Assembly: GCA_964437505.1 (NCBI GenBank) | Contig: CAYTGU010000003.1 | Span: forward strand, 42,240 to 106,239 | Source of the DNA: JAHJDO01 sp964437505 | GTDB taxonomy: Bacteria > JAHJDO01 | Direction of reading: 5' to 3' | DNA length: 64,000 nt | In this document: piece after piece, positions 17,920 to 27,091 of the stretch | Position numbering within the stretch: the first letter of the stretch is position 1 | How the letters are laid out: each line of letters starts with the position of its first letter | Position numbers and translations under genes: made by a program | The notes under the pieces: model-generated | What the model was told of the DNA's origin: nothing | Database searches by the model: none | Seen by the model: the letters and a program-made list of their open reading frames with translations, nothing else

Positions 17920-18756
17920 ATGCAGAATAAAGCTTCACTAATAATGGGAGTTGTCTTAGGTATTTTAGCAATAGTCCTGGTGCACTTTTATATTCAAGGT
18001 GTTACAAGACCAATCTTTAAAGAAAAGGAGCTGGTAAACGTTCTTGTAGCAGCAAAAAATATAAATGCCAGAGAGAAAATCTCTAAAGGAATGGTAAAAG
18101 TTTCTCAAGTACCTCGTAAGTTTAAGGATCCTAATGCATTGACTCCGGATGATATTGAGATAATACAAGGGCAGAAGACGTTATTTTTACTAAAAAAGGG
18201 ACAGCAGTTAACATGGCTCTGTCTTGGGATGGAGAAGATGGAAGGATTATCTCCGATAATAAGGCAGAAAGAGAGAGCCGTAACCATTTCTGTAGATGAA
18301 GTAACAGGGGTAGGCGGACATATCCAGCCGAATGATCATGTAGATATTGCTGCAAATTTTACAGTGGAAGGAGGGAAAAGCGGAGCAGGGATAACAACCC
18401 TCACTCTTCTTCAGAATGTAACTGTTCTGGCTGTAGGGCTGGAAGTAGGACGCAAAAGAGTGGATATAGAGGAAACACACTCTACGTCAGCAATGCTAAG
18501 GAGAGGATATAATACTGTAACTCTCTCTTTAACGCCTCAGGAGGCGGAAATGATTATTTTTGCTCAAGCAAGAGGAAAAATAACACTTGTTCTGCGCAAT
18601 CCGGAAGATTTAGAGGTAATACCAGACATGCCGAAAATCACAATGAGTTCTATTTTGCAGTTGGAGCAGGTTAAAAAGCTTACCATCCAGCGGCAGGACA
18701 GAATCAAGGTGGAAGTAATTAAGGGTGGAGTTAAAACTATTGAGCAATTTAAGTAG
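17920..18756 (+). CDS. cpaB: CpaB/RcpC Flp pilus assembly protein
   Basis: Periplasmic, membrane-anchored Tad component associated with the secretin. 278 residues: N-terminal TM at about 8-25, SAF domain beginning VLVAAKNINAREKISKGMV near 44, and the RcpC domain with VDEVTGVGGHIQPNDHVDI and the LTPQEAEMIIFAQARGKITLVLRNPED segment typical of CpaB. RBS AAAAGGAG. It precedes cpaC, the normal order. Confidence 0.93.
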   Translation: MQNKASLIMGVVLGILAIVLVHFYIQGVTRPIFKEKELVNVLVAAKNINAREKISKGMVKVSQVPRKFKDPNALTPDDIEIIQGQKTLFLLKKGQQLTWLCLGMEKMEGLSPIIRQKERAVTISVDEVTGVGGHIQPNDHVDIAANFTVEGGKSGAGITTLTLLQNVTVLAVGLEVGRKRVDIEETHSTSAMLRRGYNTVTLSLTPQEAEMIIFAQARGKITLVLRNPEDLEVIPDMPKITMSSILQLEQVKKLTIQRQDRIKVEVIKGGVKTIEQFK

Positions 18757-18790
18757 AAATTCTAACAACAAAAACAAGGAGGATAAGAAC

Positions 18791-20149
18791 ATGAACAGTA
18801 AGCAAAGGACTAGATGGGTCGCGTTGTGCACAACGGCAATTTGTGTGCTATTTATGGGGAGCGTTGTCTACGGACAGAAGGCAATTACTGTTCCGGTTGG
18901 GCAGCAGCAGGTAGTGGACGTGAAGAAATTAGCTCGTGTTTCAGTTGGGGATGACAAGGTCGCTAATGTGCAGGTAGTTGCCAATGGTGAGCAGATAATT
19001 ATTACAGGCATAAAGGTAGGAACTACGGATCTTATCACATGGAACAGTAAAGGGAAGAAAATTACGCGCGCTATCTATGTTATTTCAAGGGATCCAAGGC
19101 AATTCGCTACAGAGATTCGTGAGTTATTGGGCGATGTAGAAGGCATAAAGGTTAAGGTGGTTGGAGGCAAAGTGCTTCTGGACGGAGCTGTTTTAACTGC
19201 TTCTGATAAACAGAGGGTGGAAAAAGTTGCTAAGGCATACCCTGAGGTAATAAATCTGGTGAAGATACGTACCGGGATTCACAATGAAATTCTGGCAGAG
19301 GAGATTAAAAAGAATATCGGCATCCCGAATGTGAATGTGAAGATAATTGGCAACAGGGTTCTTCTGAGAGGTTTTGTAGTGGGGGAAGAAGAATCCAAGG
19401 AGGTTGAAAAAATAGCAGGCGCGTTTGCTGAGAACGTTATCAATCTTCTAAAAGTAAAAAAAGTTATGATAGAAGTAGATGTCAAATTTGCAGAAATAAA
19501 TGCTGTTGCAGGAAAGGATATGGGAATGAATCTGCTTGGCGGCACATTAGCCGGCGGAGCAGGCATGGCAAGTGGGGGAGGAGGCACACCCAGCTGGAAT
19601 ATAGGGTATAACCTGACCAAGGCGTTAAATTTTACCCATTCTAAGGGGAATGCTACTATAAGGAAGTCTTTGCATCAGTCTACATTAAGCGGCGGGGAAG
19701 CTGTTTTTGAACATGGAGGCGAAATTGGGTATAAAGTAGCAGGAAGCGGTTCTGCGGATGTTAAATGGAAGAAGTATGGAATGCTGCTCAAGGTTAAGCC
19801 GGAGGTAGACAGTTTTGGAGAGGTAACTATGCATATCAATCTTGAGGTCAGTCAGATTGATCCTACAGTTGAGGATAGAACAGGACTTAAGGTTTATCGT
19901 TCTGAGTCTGATGTAGTTATCAAACCGGGCCAGTCAGTGGTTCTTTCAGGTGTTACAGATGTGCTTGCTACAGATTTCAAAAAGTACACTCCTGGCATAG
20001 GACAAATCCCAGTATTGGGACTGCTCTTTTCCAAAAAGCAGGCAGCAAAGGAGAAGAAGCAGATTATAGTTCTGGTAACGCCTACTACTCCTACTTTTAT
20101 TCCTGCCCAAAAAACAGGAAAAGCTATGCACTTATTGCATGGAGAATAG
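18791..20149 (+). CDS. cpaC: CpaC/RcpA outer-membrane secretin of the Tad system
   Basis: Forms the outer-membrane channel for the Flp pilus. 452 residues from the ATG at 18791 with AAGGAGG upstream. Signal peptide (VALCTTAICVLFMGSVVYG), N-terminal pilus/secretin domain (VPVGQQQVVDVKKLARVSVGD), two BON-like segments, and the secretin core with GLKVYRSESDVVIKPGQSVVLSG and IPVLGLLFSKK...EKKQIIVLVTPT, the usual secretin C-terminal signature. Gly-rich linker near 255-270. It indicates a diderm envelope. Confidence 0.94.
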   Translation: MNSKQRTRWVALCTTAICVLFMGSVVYGQKAITVPVGQQQVVDVKKLARVSVGDDKVANVQVVANGEQIIITGIKVGTTDLITWNSKGKKITRAIYVISRDPRQFATEIRELLGDVEGIKVKVVGGKVLLDGAVLTASDKQRVEKVAKAYPEVINLVKIRTGIHNEILAEEIKKNIGIPNVNVKIIGNRVLLRGFVVGEEESKEVEKIAGAFAENVINLLKVKKVMIEVDVKFAEINAVAGKDMGMNLLGGTLAGGAGMASGGGGTPSWNIGYNLTKALNFTHSKGNATIRKSLHQSTLSGGEAVFEHGGEIGYKVAGSGSADVKWKKYGMLLKVKPEVDSFGEVTMHINLEVSQIDPTVEDRTGLKVYRSESDVVIKPGQSVVLSGVTDVLATDFKKYTPGIGQIPVLGLLFSKKQAAKEKKQIIVLVTPTTPTFIPAQKTGKAMHLLHGE

Positions 20150-20152
20150 TGA

Positions 20153-21862
20153 ATGCGAATAATTATTAAAGAAGCTTCAGGTAAGGAGAGAATTTTTGAA
20201 TTGAAGGGTGAAGCTGTAACCATTGGCAGGGAAAAAGACTGTGATTTGACGATTTCTGATCCAAGGGCTTCAAGACATCACGCCGGTCTCAGACTGAAGG
20301 ATAATCAGGTGTATATTAAGGATTTAGGCAGTGGTAATGGCACATATCTTAATGGGGAAAAAATAGCTAAGGAAGAGCTTTGGCCGCTGAGAGCGGAAGC
20401 CAAAATAGGTCACTTGAGTATGGTTTTAGAAGGCGGGGAAGATATTTCTGAGGATAGCTTGCAGGAAGACAAGAAAGATAAAAATGAAGACGAAAAGACA
20501 GAAGTAAGACAAGTCCACGTACCACCGTCTGTATCCAGTGTATCCAATTCTTCTGATAAACCAGCTTCTAAAGAGAAGGTTAACCAGCTTTCTGATATAA
20601 GAATCAAAATTCATAAACAGCTCATTCAGCGTATTGACTTAAAGAGTCTGACTTTTGAAAAGGGAAAGGAGCAGGAAGTCAGAAATCGTACCGAAAAAGC
20701 CGCTAGGGGGATAATTAAGGAAATGGCTGGCTCTATTCCTAAGTGGGTGGATATAGAGGATTTGGTAAAAGAGGTACTGAATGAAGCACTGGGTTTAGGG
20801 CCACTGGAGGATCTGTTAAGTGATGATGATGTAACAGAAATAATGGTTAACAGAAAAGATCAGATTTATATTGAAAAGAAAGGCAAACTTCAGCTCTGCG
20901 AGAAGACCTTTTCTAGCGATGAACAGGTTATGGCTGTAATAGAGAGAATAGTAGGGCCTATTGGCAGAAGAATAGATGAAAGCATGCCTCTGGTGGATGC
21001 AAGATTAAAGGATGGGTCCAGAGTAAATGCGATTATTCCGCCTTTAGCTTTAAAAGGGCCAAGTATAACCATTAGAAAATTTTCCAAAACTCCCTTTACT
21101 ATAGCTGATTTGATTGGTTTTGGAACGTTAAATGAAGATATTGCGAAGTTCCTTGAGATATGTGTACTTTCACGTAAAAACATCGTTATATCGGGAGGAA
21201 CAGGATCAGGAAAGACAACGCTGCTTAACGTAGTGTCCTCCTTTATCCCTCAAGGCGAAAGAATAGTAACTATTGAAGATGCTGCAGAGCTTAAACTGCC
21301 GCAGGAACATATTGTTTCTCTGGAAGCCCGGCCTCCAAATATTGAAGGTAAAGGAGCTATTGCCATCAGAGATCTTGTAAAGAATGCTCTTCGTATGCGT
21401 CCTGATAGGATAGTAATAGGAGAGTGTAGAGGCGGAGAAGCTCTGGACATGCTTCAGGCCATGAACACAGGTCATGACGGGTCTCTTACCACTGCTCATG
21501 CCAATTCTCCTCGTGATGTTCTTTCGCGTTTGGAAACTATGGTTTTGATGTCAGGCATGGACCTGCCCATAAGAGCTATCAGAGAGCAGGTGTCCTCAGC
21601 GGTTAATATAATAGTTCAGGAGTCTCGTTTAAGTGACGGAAGCCGCAGAATTGTTGCTGTGACTGAAGTTACAGGCATGGAAGGAGAAGTAATTACTCTA
21701 CAGGATATTTTTGTTTTTAAACAAACAGGAATTGGTCAGGATGGTAAAGTGCAGGGAGCTTTTGCAGCTACTGGCAATATTCCAAGTTTTGCTCCTCAAT
21801 TGGAAGCAAAGGGAATGCGTCTGAATATGAAGATATTTGACGAAAAGAGGGCTGAAAAATAA
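20153..21862 (+). CDS. tadA: TadA/CpaF secretion ATPase with N-terminal FHA domain
   Basis: Hexameric ATPase that powers pilus assembly. 569 residues. Residues about 1-95 form an FHA phosphothreonine-binding domain (IGREKDCDLTI, SRHHAGL, LGSGNGTYLNG); an acidic linker follows (about 100-140); the CpaF domain carries Walker A GGTGSGKT, an Asp box EDAAELKLPQEH and a His box GHDGSLTTAHA. An FHA-TadA fusion puts the motor directly under possible Ser/Thr phosphorylation control; the operon has both a kinase and a phosphatase. No TadZ/CpaE localisation ATPase is seen, so the FHA part may replace that role. Overlaps tadB by one base (TAATG). Confidence 0.95.
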   Translation: MRIIIKEASGKERIFELKGEAVTIGREKDCDLTISDPRASRHHAGLRLKDNQVYIKDLGSGNGTYLNGEKIAKEELWPLRAEAKIGHLSMVLEGGEDISEDSLQEDKKDKNEDEKTEVRQVHVPPSVSSVSNSSDKPASKEKVNQLSDIRIKIHKQLIQRIDLKSLTFEKGKEQEVRNRTEKAARGIIKEMAGSIPKWVDIEDLVKEVLNEALGLGPLEDLLSDDDVTEIMVNRKDQIYIEKKGKLQLCEKTFSSDEQVMAVIERIVGPIGRRIDESMPLVDARLKDGSRVNAIIPPLALKGPSITIRKFSKTPFTIADLIGFGTLNEDIAKFLEICVLSRKNIVISGGTGSGKTTLLNVVSSFIPQGERIVTIEDAAELKLPQEHIVSLEARPPNIEGKGAIAIRDLVKNALRMRPDRIVIGECRGGEALDMLQAMNTGHDGSLTTAHANSPRDVLSRLETMVLMSGMDLPIRAIREQVSSAVNIIVQESRLSDGSRRIVAVTEVTGMEGEVITLQDIFVFKQTGIGQDGKVQGAFAATGNIPSFAPQLEAKGMRLNMKIFDEKRAEK

Positions 21863-22716
21863 TGCAGATAGTTGAGCTATTAATACTCGGGCTTACATTT
21901 TTAGCAGTGTTCATACTGGCGCAGGCAGGTTATCGGGTTTTTAAGAAGGGAGTTAAGCAGTATGAGAATAAAGTAGCAGCAGGCACCGAAAAAGAACTGG
22001 ATGAGATGTTTGTTTTCGTTTCAGCAGAGAAGATTGCTTATTTTAGTATTCTGGGTGTCCTGGTTATGGCAATGATGGGTTACCTACTCAGTCATAGTTT
22101 GCTAATATCCTTAGCGTTTGGAGCCGTTGGATTCTCTCTACCGAGAATTTATCTCAGACAGTTAAAGAAGAATCGCAAGAAGAAATTTGATGCCCAATTA
22201 ACAGAGGCTTTAACAACAGTGTCAAATTCTCTTAAGGCAGGTTTAAGTTTGCAGCAAGCACTGGATTTTTTAGTTAAAGAATCTGAACCACCTTTATCTC
22301 AGGAATTTAGTTTGGTTATCCGGTCTACTAAGTTAGGGGTTTCAATGGAAGAAGCGCTAGAAAGATTAGGAAAGAGAATGCCCAGTGAACAGATGGAATT
22401 GGTTGTTACCTCAATTAATATCTCCAGGCAATTAGGAGGTAATCTTTCTGAGATATTTGACAGAATTGCAAATACCATAAGGGAGAGAGATAAAATGCAT
22501 GGCAAGATTGGTGCGCTCACATCTCAGGGCAAGATGCAAGGATTGGTAGTAGGCTTGCTTCCTATAGGACTTGGCATAATAATGTATTTTTTAGACCCTG
22601 CAACAATGAATATAATGTTTACTACTGCTATTGGCTGGGCATTTTTTACAACGGTTATTTTCCTTGAGCTAATAGGCGGATTCCTGATTTATAAGATTGT
22701 TAATATTGATGTTTAG
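21862..22716 (+). CDS. tadB: TadB inner-membrane platform protein
   Basis: Polytopic T2SF-family protein of the Tad export apparatus. 284 residues; TM at the N-terminus, a pair near 55-90, and two at the C-terminus (about 228-245 and 254-275). The cytoplasmic T2SF core reads FDAQLTEALTTVSNSLKAGLSLQQAL and PLSQEFSLVIRSTKLGVSMEEALERLGKRMPS. Starts in overlap with tadA. Confidence 0.93.
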   Translation: MQIVELLILGLTFLAVFILAQAGYRVFKKGVKQYENKVAAGTEKELDEMFVFVSAEKIAYFSILGVLVMAMMGYLLSHSLLISLAFGAVGFSLPRIYLRQLKKNRKKKFDAQLTEALTTVSNSLKAGLSLQQALDFLVKESEPPLSQEFSLVIRSTKLGVSMEEALERLGKRMPSEQMELVVTSINISRQLGGNLSEIFDRIANTIRERDKMHGKIGALTSQGKMQGLVVGLLPIGLGIIMYFLDPATMNIMFTTAIGWAFFTTVIFLELIGGFLIYKIVNIDV

Positions 22717-22730
22717 GATAGGGAAACAAA

Positions 22731-23648
22731 ATGGGTAGTATGATAATCTTAGCGCTAATTTACATTTTTATTTTTGTAGCTTTCTATCTAATAGGTGCAG
22801 GCATACTCTCGTTGTTTGAGAAGAAGGAAGAGGAGCCAATAGATCTGGATATGTTGGGTCAGCTTGAGAAAAAAAGAGAAAAATTTATGCGTACATATCC
22901 ATTATATCGTTTTTTAATGCCATGGGTTGGGAAACTAGCGAAATTTCATGAGCGGTTTGGGTTTAAAGAGTATCAGAATAATATCACGCGAAAACTAGTT
23001 TCAGCTGGAAATCCAGGAGCTATAAGCGCTCTGGAGTTTTTGGCTATAAAAGAATTACTATTAATATTTGTGCCAATCGTCGGGCTTTTTATACTTAAGA
23101 TACTGTCTATTGAAGTCGCATGGTATTATATTATCTTGTTCATGCTTGCTTATTTCTATCCTGATCAATGGTTGAAGGATCAGATTAAGAAAAGGCATAA
23201 AGGGATCTGGAGAGGACTCCCTTACAGCCTGGACCTGATAACTCTTTCAGTAGAGGCAGGATTGGATTTTTCAGCAGCTATTAATAAAGTGGTTAACAAG
23301 ATGAAGGCAGGTCCACTTGTGGAGGAGCTTTTTCATATGCAGCAGCAGATTAAGCTTGGTTCAACAAGGCGCGATGCTTTAAAAGCAATGGCAGACAGAG
23401 TTAATATGCCGGATCTTTCTGCTATTTGCACATCGCTTATACAGGCAGACCAACTGGGAACAAGTCTTGGACCTATACTCAGGGTCTTATCTGATCAGAT
23501 GCGGACTAAGAGAATGCAGATAGCAGAGAAAACAGCAATGCAGGCACCTGTAAAAATGCTGCTGCCTCTTGTAGGATTCATCTTCCCAGCAGTTTTTGTA
23601 ATGCTTTTTGGACCTATTATTATAAAGCTTTTGCAGGGTGGATTTTAG
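22731..23648 (+). CDS. tadC: TadC inner-membrane platform protein
   Basis: Second T2SF-family platform protein, partner of TadB. 305 residues; N-terminal TM, central TM pair, then LPYSLDLITLSVEAGLDFSAAINKV and the ADQLGTSLGPILRVLSDQMRTKRMQIAEKTAMQAPVKM region typical of TadC, ending in a hydrophobic segment. The following DUF192 gene begins within its last codons. Confidence 0.93.
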   Translation: MGSMIILALIYIFIFVAFYLIGAGILSLFEKKEEEPIDLDMLGQLEKKREKFMRTYPLYRFLMPWVGKLAKFHERFGFKEYQNNITRKLVSAGNPGAISALEFLAIKELLLIFVPIVGLFILKILSIEVAWYYIILFMLAYFYPDQWLKDQIKKRHKGIWRGLPYSLDLITLSVEAGLDFSAAINKVVNKMKAGPLVEELFHMQQQIKLGSTRRDALKAMADRVNMPDLSAICTSLIQADQLGTSLGPILRVLSDQMRTKRMQIAEKTAMQAPVKMLLPLVGFIFPAVFVMLFGPIIIKLLQGGF

Positions 23649-24000
23649 AAGGACAACTATAGTGGTCAGTTTTAGCAATAATCAGATTTTAGGACAAGAT
23701 GTAGTTGTTGCAGATACATGGCAAATGAGAGCTAAGGGGCTGATTGGACGTAGCAAACTTGGTTCTGGAGAGGGATTGCTGATTAAAAACTGTAAAGCCA
23801 TACATACATGGTTTATGAGGTTCCCGATTGATGTGGTTTTTACGGATAAGAATAATTGTGTTGTAAAGACTATATCTCAGTTAAAACCGTTTCGACTGGC
23901 TTTTGGAGGAAGAAACGCACAGCATGTGCTGGAACTTCCCTCTGATGCTATTAATAGTGCGCAGGTTCGTATAGGAGATGTGCTTAATGCCAAAATATAA
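23638..24000 (+). CDS. DUF192 family protein
   Basis: 120 residues from a GTG at 23638 that overlaps the tadC 3' end. Recognisable DUF192 motifs: ADTWQMRAKGLIGR (usual form T..ER..GLM.R), GLLIKNCKAIHTWFMRFPIDVVFTD (usual form FWMKNT.IPLDI.F) and ARHVLELP-like QHVLELPSDAI. Most DUF192 proteins are exported or stand alone; here there is no signal peptide and it sits inside a Tad operon. Family function is unknown. The start codon is not certain. Confidence 0.75.
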   Translation: MDFRRTTIVVSFSNNQILGQDVVVADTWQMRAKGLIGRSKLGSGEGLLIKNCKAIHTWFMRFPIDVVFTDKNNCVVKTISQLKPFRLAFGGRNAQHVLELPSDAINSAQVRIGDVLNAKI

Positions 24001-25078
24001 GGTCTCTATAGCGAACGGGTTGAAGGCAGGAGAACATTTTGAGTTTGATGATGAACCCTGTACTATCGGAAGAATAGAGGATAATGATATTGTATTGGAA
24101 GGGAAGGATACGGTCTCTCGTCATCATGCCAAGATAGTTCTGGAAGATGATAAACTGATATTGGTTGACTTGGAGAGCAAGAATGGCACAAAGGTAAATG
24201 ACAGGAAAGTATCGCGCCATGAATTAAAAAGTCATGATAAAATTGAAGTTGGAGGAGTTGGTCTCGCTTTTGAAGTAATCCCTGAACAGGTTAATTCATC
24301 GGAAGTGGCTAGTGCAACGATAGTCGGGGAGGAAATTCCTGAACAAGATGAAAAAACTGAATATTTTGCCATTAAACCTAAGCCTGTCCCTGAGAAAAAG
24401 AAGGAACCTGAAGAGAAAATCCTTGTCTCTAAAAAGGTGACAGCAGAACCTAGTGTCTCCCAAAAAGCTCAGGAACCGAAGGAAGAAGCTCCATCCAATA
24501 TAAAAAAACCAATTCGTGATAAGAAGAACATCACAAAGGTTATACTCATAGTAGCTGTAATATCCGGGCTGATTTATGTGCTTCTGCCGAAGCATAAGTC
24601 TCCCGAAAAAAGTCAGGAGGAACTAGGTGCTGAAAAACCACGGATAGCAGAAAGAATTGATAAAGGAACCAGTGAACCTGTTGGGAACTTGAGAGACAAA
24701 GCAAAAGAGGCTTTTAAATACGGAGAAGCTCTTTATAATGAGCGCATGATAAGTTATGAAAATACCTATAAGGCAATTAAAGCATATCAAAAGTCTCTGG
24801 CTTATCAGAGACATCTGGATCCAAAACCGGATTATTTTCATCAGACTCTCCTGAATCTAAAGGGAGCTAAGGATTACTTAGACAAGGAATACCGCATTCA
24901 TAGGTTTGAAGCTGAAAAGGCTATCCGTGTGAGAGATTGGAAACAGGTTAAAAAAGAGCTTAAAACATGTATGGTTTTGGTATCTGATAGAAAAGAAGAG
25001 AGATATAAAAAAGCGCTGAAACGTCTAAAACAGGTGGAGAAGCATTTAGCCGTACAATCAACAGAGGGCAAGAGATGA
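23987..25078 (+). CDS. FHA-domain membrane protein
   Basis: 363 residues from the ATG at 23987 (GGAG 9 bases upstream). N-terminal FHA domain (TIGRIEDNDIVL, VSRHHAKI, LESKNGTKVND), an acidic and proline-rich linker rich in Glu and Lys, one TM near 185-203 (VILIVAVISGLIYVLLP), then a helical C-terminal region. The FHA domain would be cytoplasmic and the helical part outside. It probably reads phosphothreonines made by the kinase three genes on. Stop and next start overlap as ATGA. Confidence 0.85.
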   Translation: MPKYKVSIANGLKAGEHFEFDDEPCTIGRIEDNDIVLEGKDTVSRHHAKIVLEDDKLILVDLESKNGTKVNDRKVSRHELKSHDKIEVGGVGLAFEVIPEQVNSSEVASATIVGEEIPEQDEKTEYFAIKPKPVPEKKKEPEEKILVSKKVTAEPSVSQKAQEPKEEAPSNIKKPIRDKKNITKVILIVAVISGLIYVLLPKHKSPEKSQEELGAEKPRIAERIDKGTSEPVGNLRDKAKEAFKYGEALYNERMISYENTYKAIKAYQKSLAYQRHLDPKPDYFHQTLLNLKGAKDYLDKEYRIHRFEAEKAIRVRDWKQVKKELKTCMVLVSDRKEERYKKALKRLKQVEKHLAVQSTEGKR

Positions 25079-27084
25079 AAAAGATTATCATTAAAAAGGA
25101 AGGGGAAATAATTCAAGAGTTGTCTTTTGAAGACGGAGCATATCTCATTGGAAGAAAGGAAGGAAATCGCATAGCTCTTCCTGACAAGAGTGTTTCAAGA
25201 CAACATGCTCAGTTAGAAATTAGTGCAGGAAATATGACGATTCAGGATTTGGGCTCTGCTAATGGTGTCTTTAAAAATGGGAAACAAATACAAAAAGAGA
25301 CCATTAATGAAGGAGATATTGTTCAGATCGGGAAATATAGTTTGGAACTAAAAGGGGACGACAACGAGAAAACCAGAATGGTCCCGGAATCTTATACATC
25401 TCTAAAATATAGGCTGATGTTAATGGAAGGGGGAAAAGTTAAGGAAGAGTATCCTCTGGACGAAAATGAATTAACTATTGGCAGGGCAGAGGAGAATAAA
25501 GTAGTCCTTAAAAATGAGACAGTATCCCGGAGGCATGTCATAGTTAAGAAGGAGAATAATCAGTATAAAATAACAGATCTTGGCAGCAGCAATGGTACTT
25601 TTATTAATAATAAGAAGGTCAAAGAAAAAGTACTCTCTAAAGGTGATGAAATTAAAATTGGGAAATTTGTTCTGAGGTTTCTACCAGGGGGCCCAGACCC
25701 GGAACCAGGTCTGTTCGCAATGGCATTGCCATATCAAAAAAAACTTGTTGAGGCATGGAATAAACCATCTGTAAGATTAGGGATAATTGGGTTTGTCGCC
25801 ATATTGGCTATTATATTGATCATGAGTCTTATTCCAACTCGTTCTCCGGAAAAGAGGCGTACAATTAAGGTGTCAGATAAGCAGGTTACTGTTGCAAATC
25901 TCATCAAACAGGGTAAAAAATTACATGAAGCAGGTCAAAAAACCAAAGCTCTTGAAGTTTTTAACAGAGTTTTACAGATGGATCCGGATAACCTTGACGC
26001 GCAGATCTATGTGGAAAAATCAAGAGGAGATGAAGCGATTGCTCAGTATCTTGCACGAGGTCTTGAACTTTATCAAAAAGCTCAATGGGAAAATGCTCTG
26101 CTTAAGTTTGAAAGAGTGTTAAGCCTGGATCCTGAGAATAGCAGAGGAATAGAATATTTTAACAAGACCAAGAAAGAAATCCATGTTCAAAAAGCTCTTA
26201 AGTTGGCAGATGAGTATATCTCTGCTGACAAACTTCTTAAAGCACAGACAGAGCTGAATAATGCGCTTGATTTAAAACCTGAAGACGTCCATATAAAGGA
26301 AAAGCTTAATCTTGTTGAACATAAGCTACAGTCTCTTAGATACTTTGAAAAAGGAAAGGAGTATTTTGAGAAAGCGAATTATGCGAATGCCTTATCAGAA
26401 CTAAAAAAAGTATCTGCACAATCTAAATATACGAATGAAGCCAAAGGATTAATAGCTCAAATTGGAGATCTGCAAAAAGCAGAAAAGCTTTTTGCCCAGG
26501 CAAAGAAACTCTATCAAAAAGGAAGCGCCTCCAAAGCCATTGAACTGATGCAAGGAGTGTTGGAGGTAAACAAAGATTATGCCGAGGCACGGAAGTTTCT
26601 GCATAAAGTAAAGAATGTTATTCAGGCATTTAACAAGGGCATGTCCTTTTCTGCCAGTCAGCAGCTTATGAAAGCTGTTGATGAGTGGCGGCAGGTGCTT
26701 TCTCTGGAACAGGACAGAGATAATTTCTATCATGTGGAGGCTGTCCAATATATTAAAACGGTGAGGCCTTATCTAATAAAAACACTTCATCAGCATATGG
26801 AGAAAGGTAAGAATTTTGTTCAGGAGGAAAAATTTAAGGCAGCTCTTTTGGAATTTCAGTTTGTTCTAACAGTAGAGCCTGATCATAAAGAAGCTCTGAA
26901 GCATATTGATGAGCTTCAGGTTCACATAAAGGAGAAAGCCAGAGAATTATACATTCAGGGATACACTCTTAAGGATATTAATATCAATAGAGCTGTAGAA
27001 AAATGGAAGCAGGTACTGGAGATAGCATCTCCTGAAGATGAGTATTACATAAAAGCCAAAAAACAAATTAAAAAGCATAGGTAA
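25075..27084 (+). CDS. Protein with two FHA domains, one TM and TPR-like repeats
   Basis: 669 residues. First FHA near residues 1-100 (LIGRKEGNRIAL, SRQHAQL, GSANGVFKNGK), second near 110-210 (TIGRAEENKVVL, SRRHVIV, GSSNGTFINNK). TM at about 236-254. From about 275 to the end are TPR-like helical repeats, e.g. GKKLHEAGQKTKALEVFNRVLQMDPDN and LELYQKAQWENALLKFERVLSLDPEN. Layout: phospho-reading inside, protein-binding scaffold outside. Four-base overlap with the preceding FHA gene. Confidence 0.87.
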   Translation: MKKIIIKKEGEIIQELSFEDGAYLIGRKEGNRIALPDKSVSRQHAQLEISAGNMTIQDLGSANGVFKNGKQIQKETINEGDIVQIGKYSLELKGDDNEKTRMVPESYTSLKYRLMLMEGGKVKEEYPLDENELTIGRAEENKVVLKNETVSRRHVIVKKENNQYKITDLGSSNGTFINNKKVKEKVLSKGDEIKIGKFVLRFLPGGPDPEPGLFAMALPYQKKLVEAWNKPSVRLGIIGFVAILAIILIMSLIPTRSPEKRRTIKVSDKQVTVANLIKQGKKLHEAGQKTKALEVFNRVLQMDPDNLDAQIYVEKSRGDEAIAQYLARGLELYQKAQWENALLKFERVLSLDPENSRGIEYFNKTKKEIHVQKALKLADEYISADKLLKAQTELNNALDLKPEDVHIKEKLNLVEHKLQSLRYFEKGKEYFEKANYANALSELKKVSAQSKYTNEAKGLIAQIGDLQKAEKLFAQAKKLYQKGSASKAIELMQGVLEVNKDYAEARKFLHKVKNVIQAFNKGMSFSASQQLMKAVDEWRQVLSLEQDRDNFYHVEAVQYIKTVRPYLIKTLHQHMEKGKNFVQEEKFKAALLEFQFVLTVEPDHKEALKHIDELQVHIKEKARELYIQGYTLKDININRAVEKWKQVLEIASPEDEYYIKAKKQIKKHR

Positions 27085-27091
27085 GTACTCA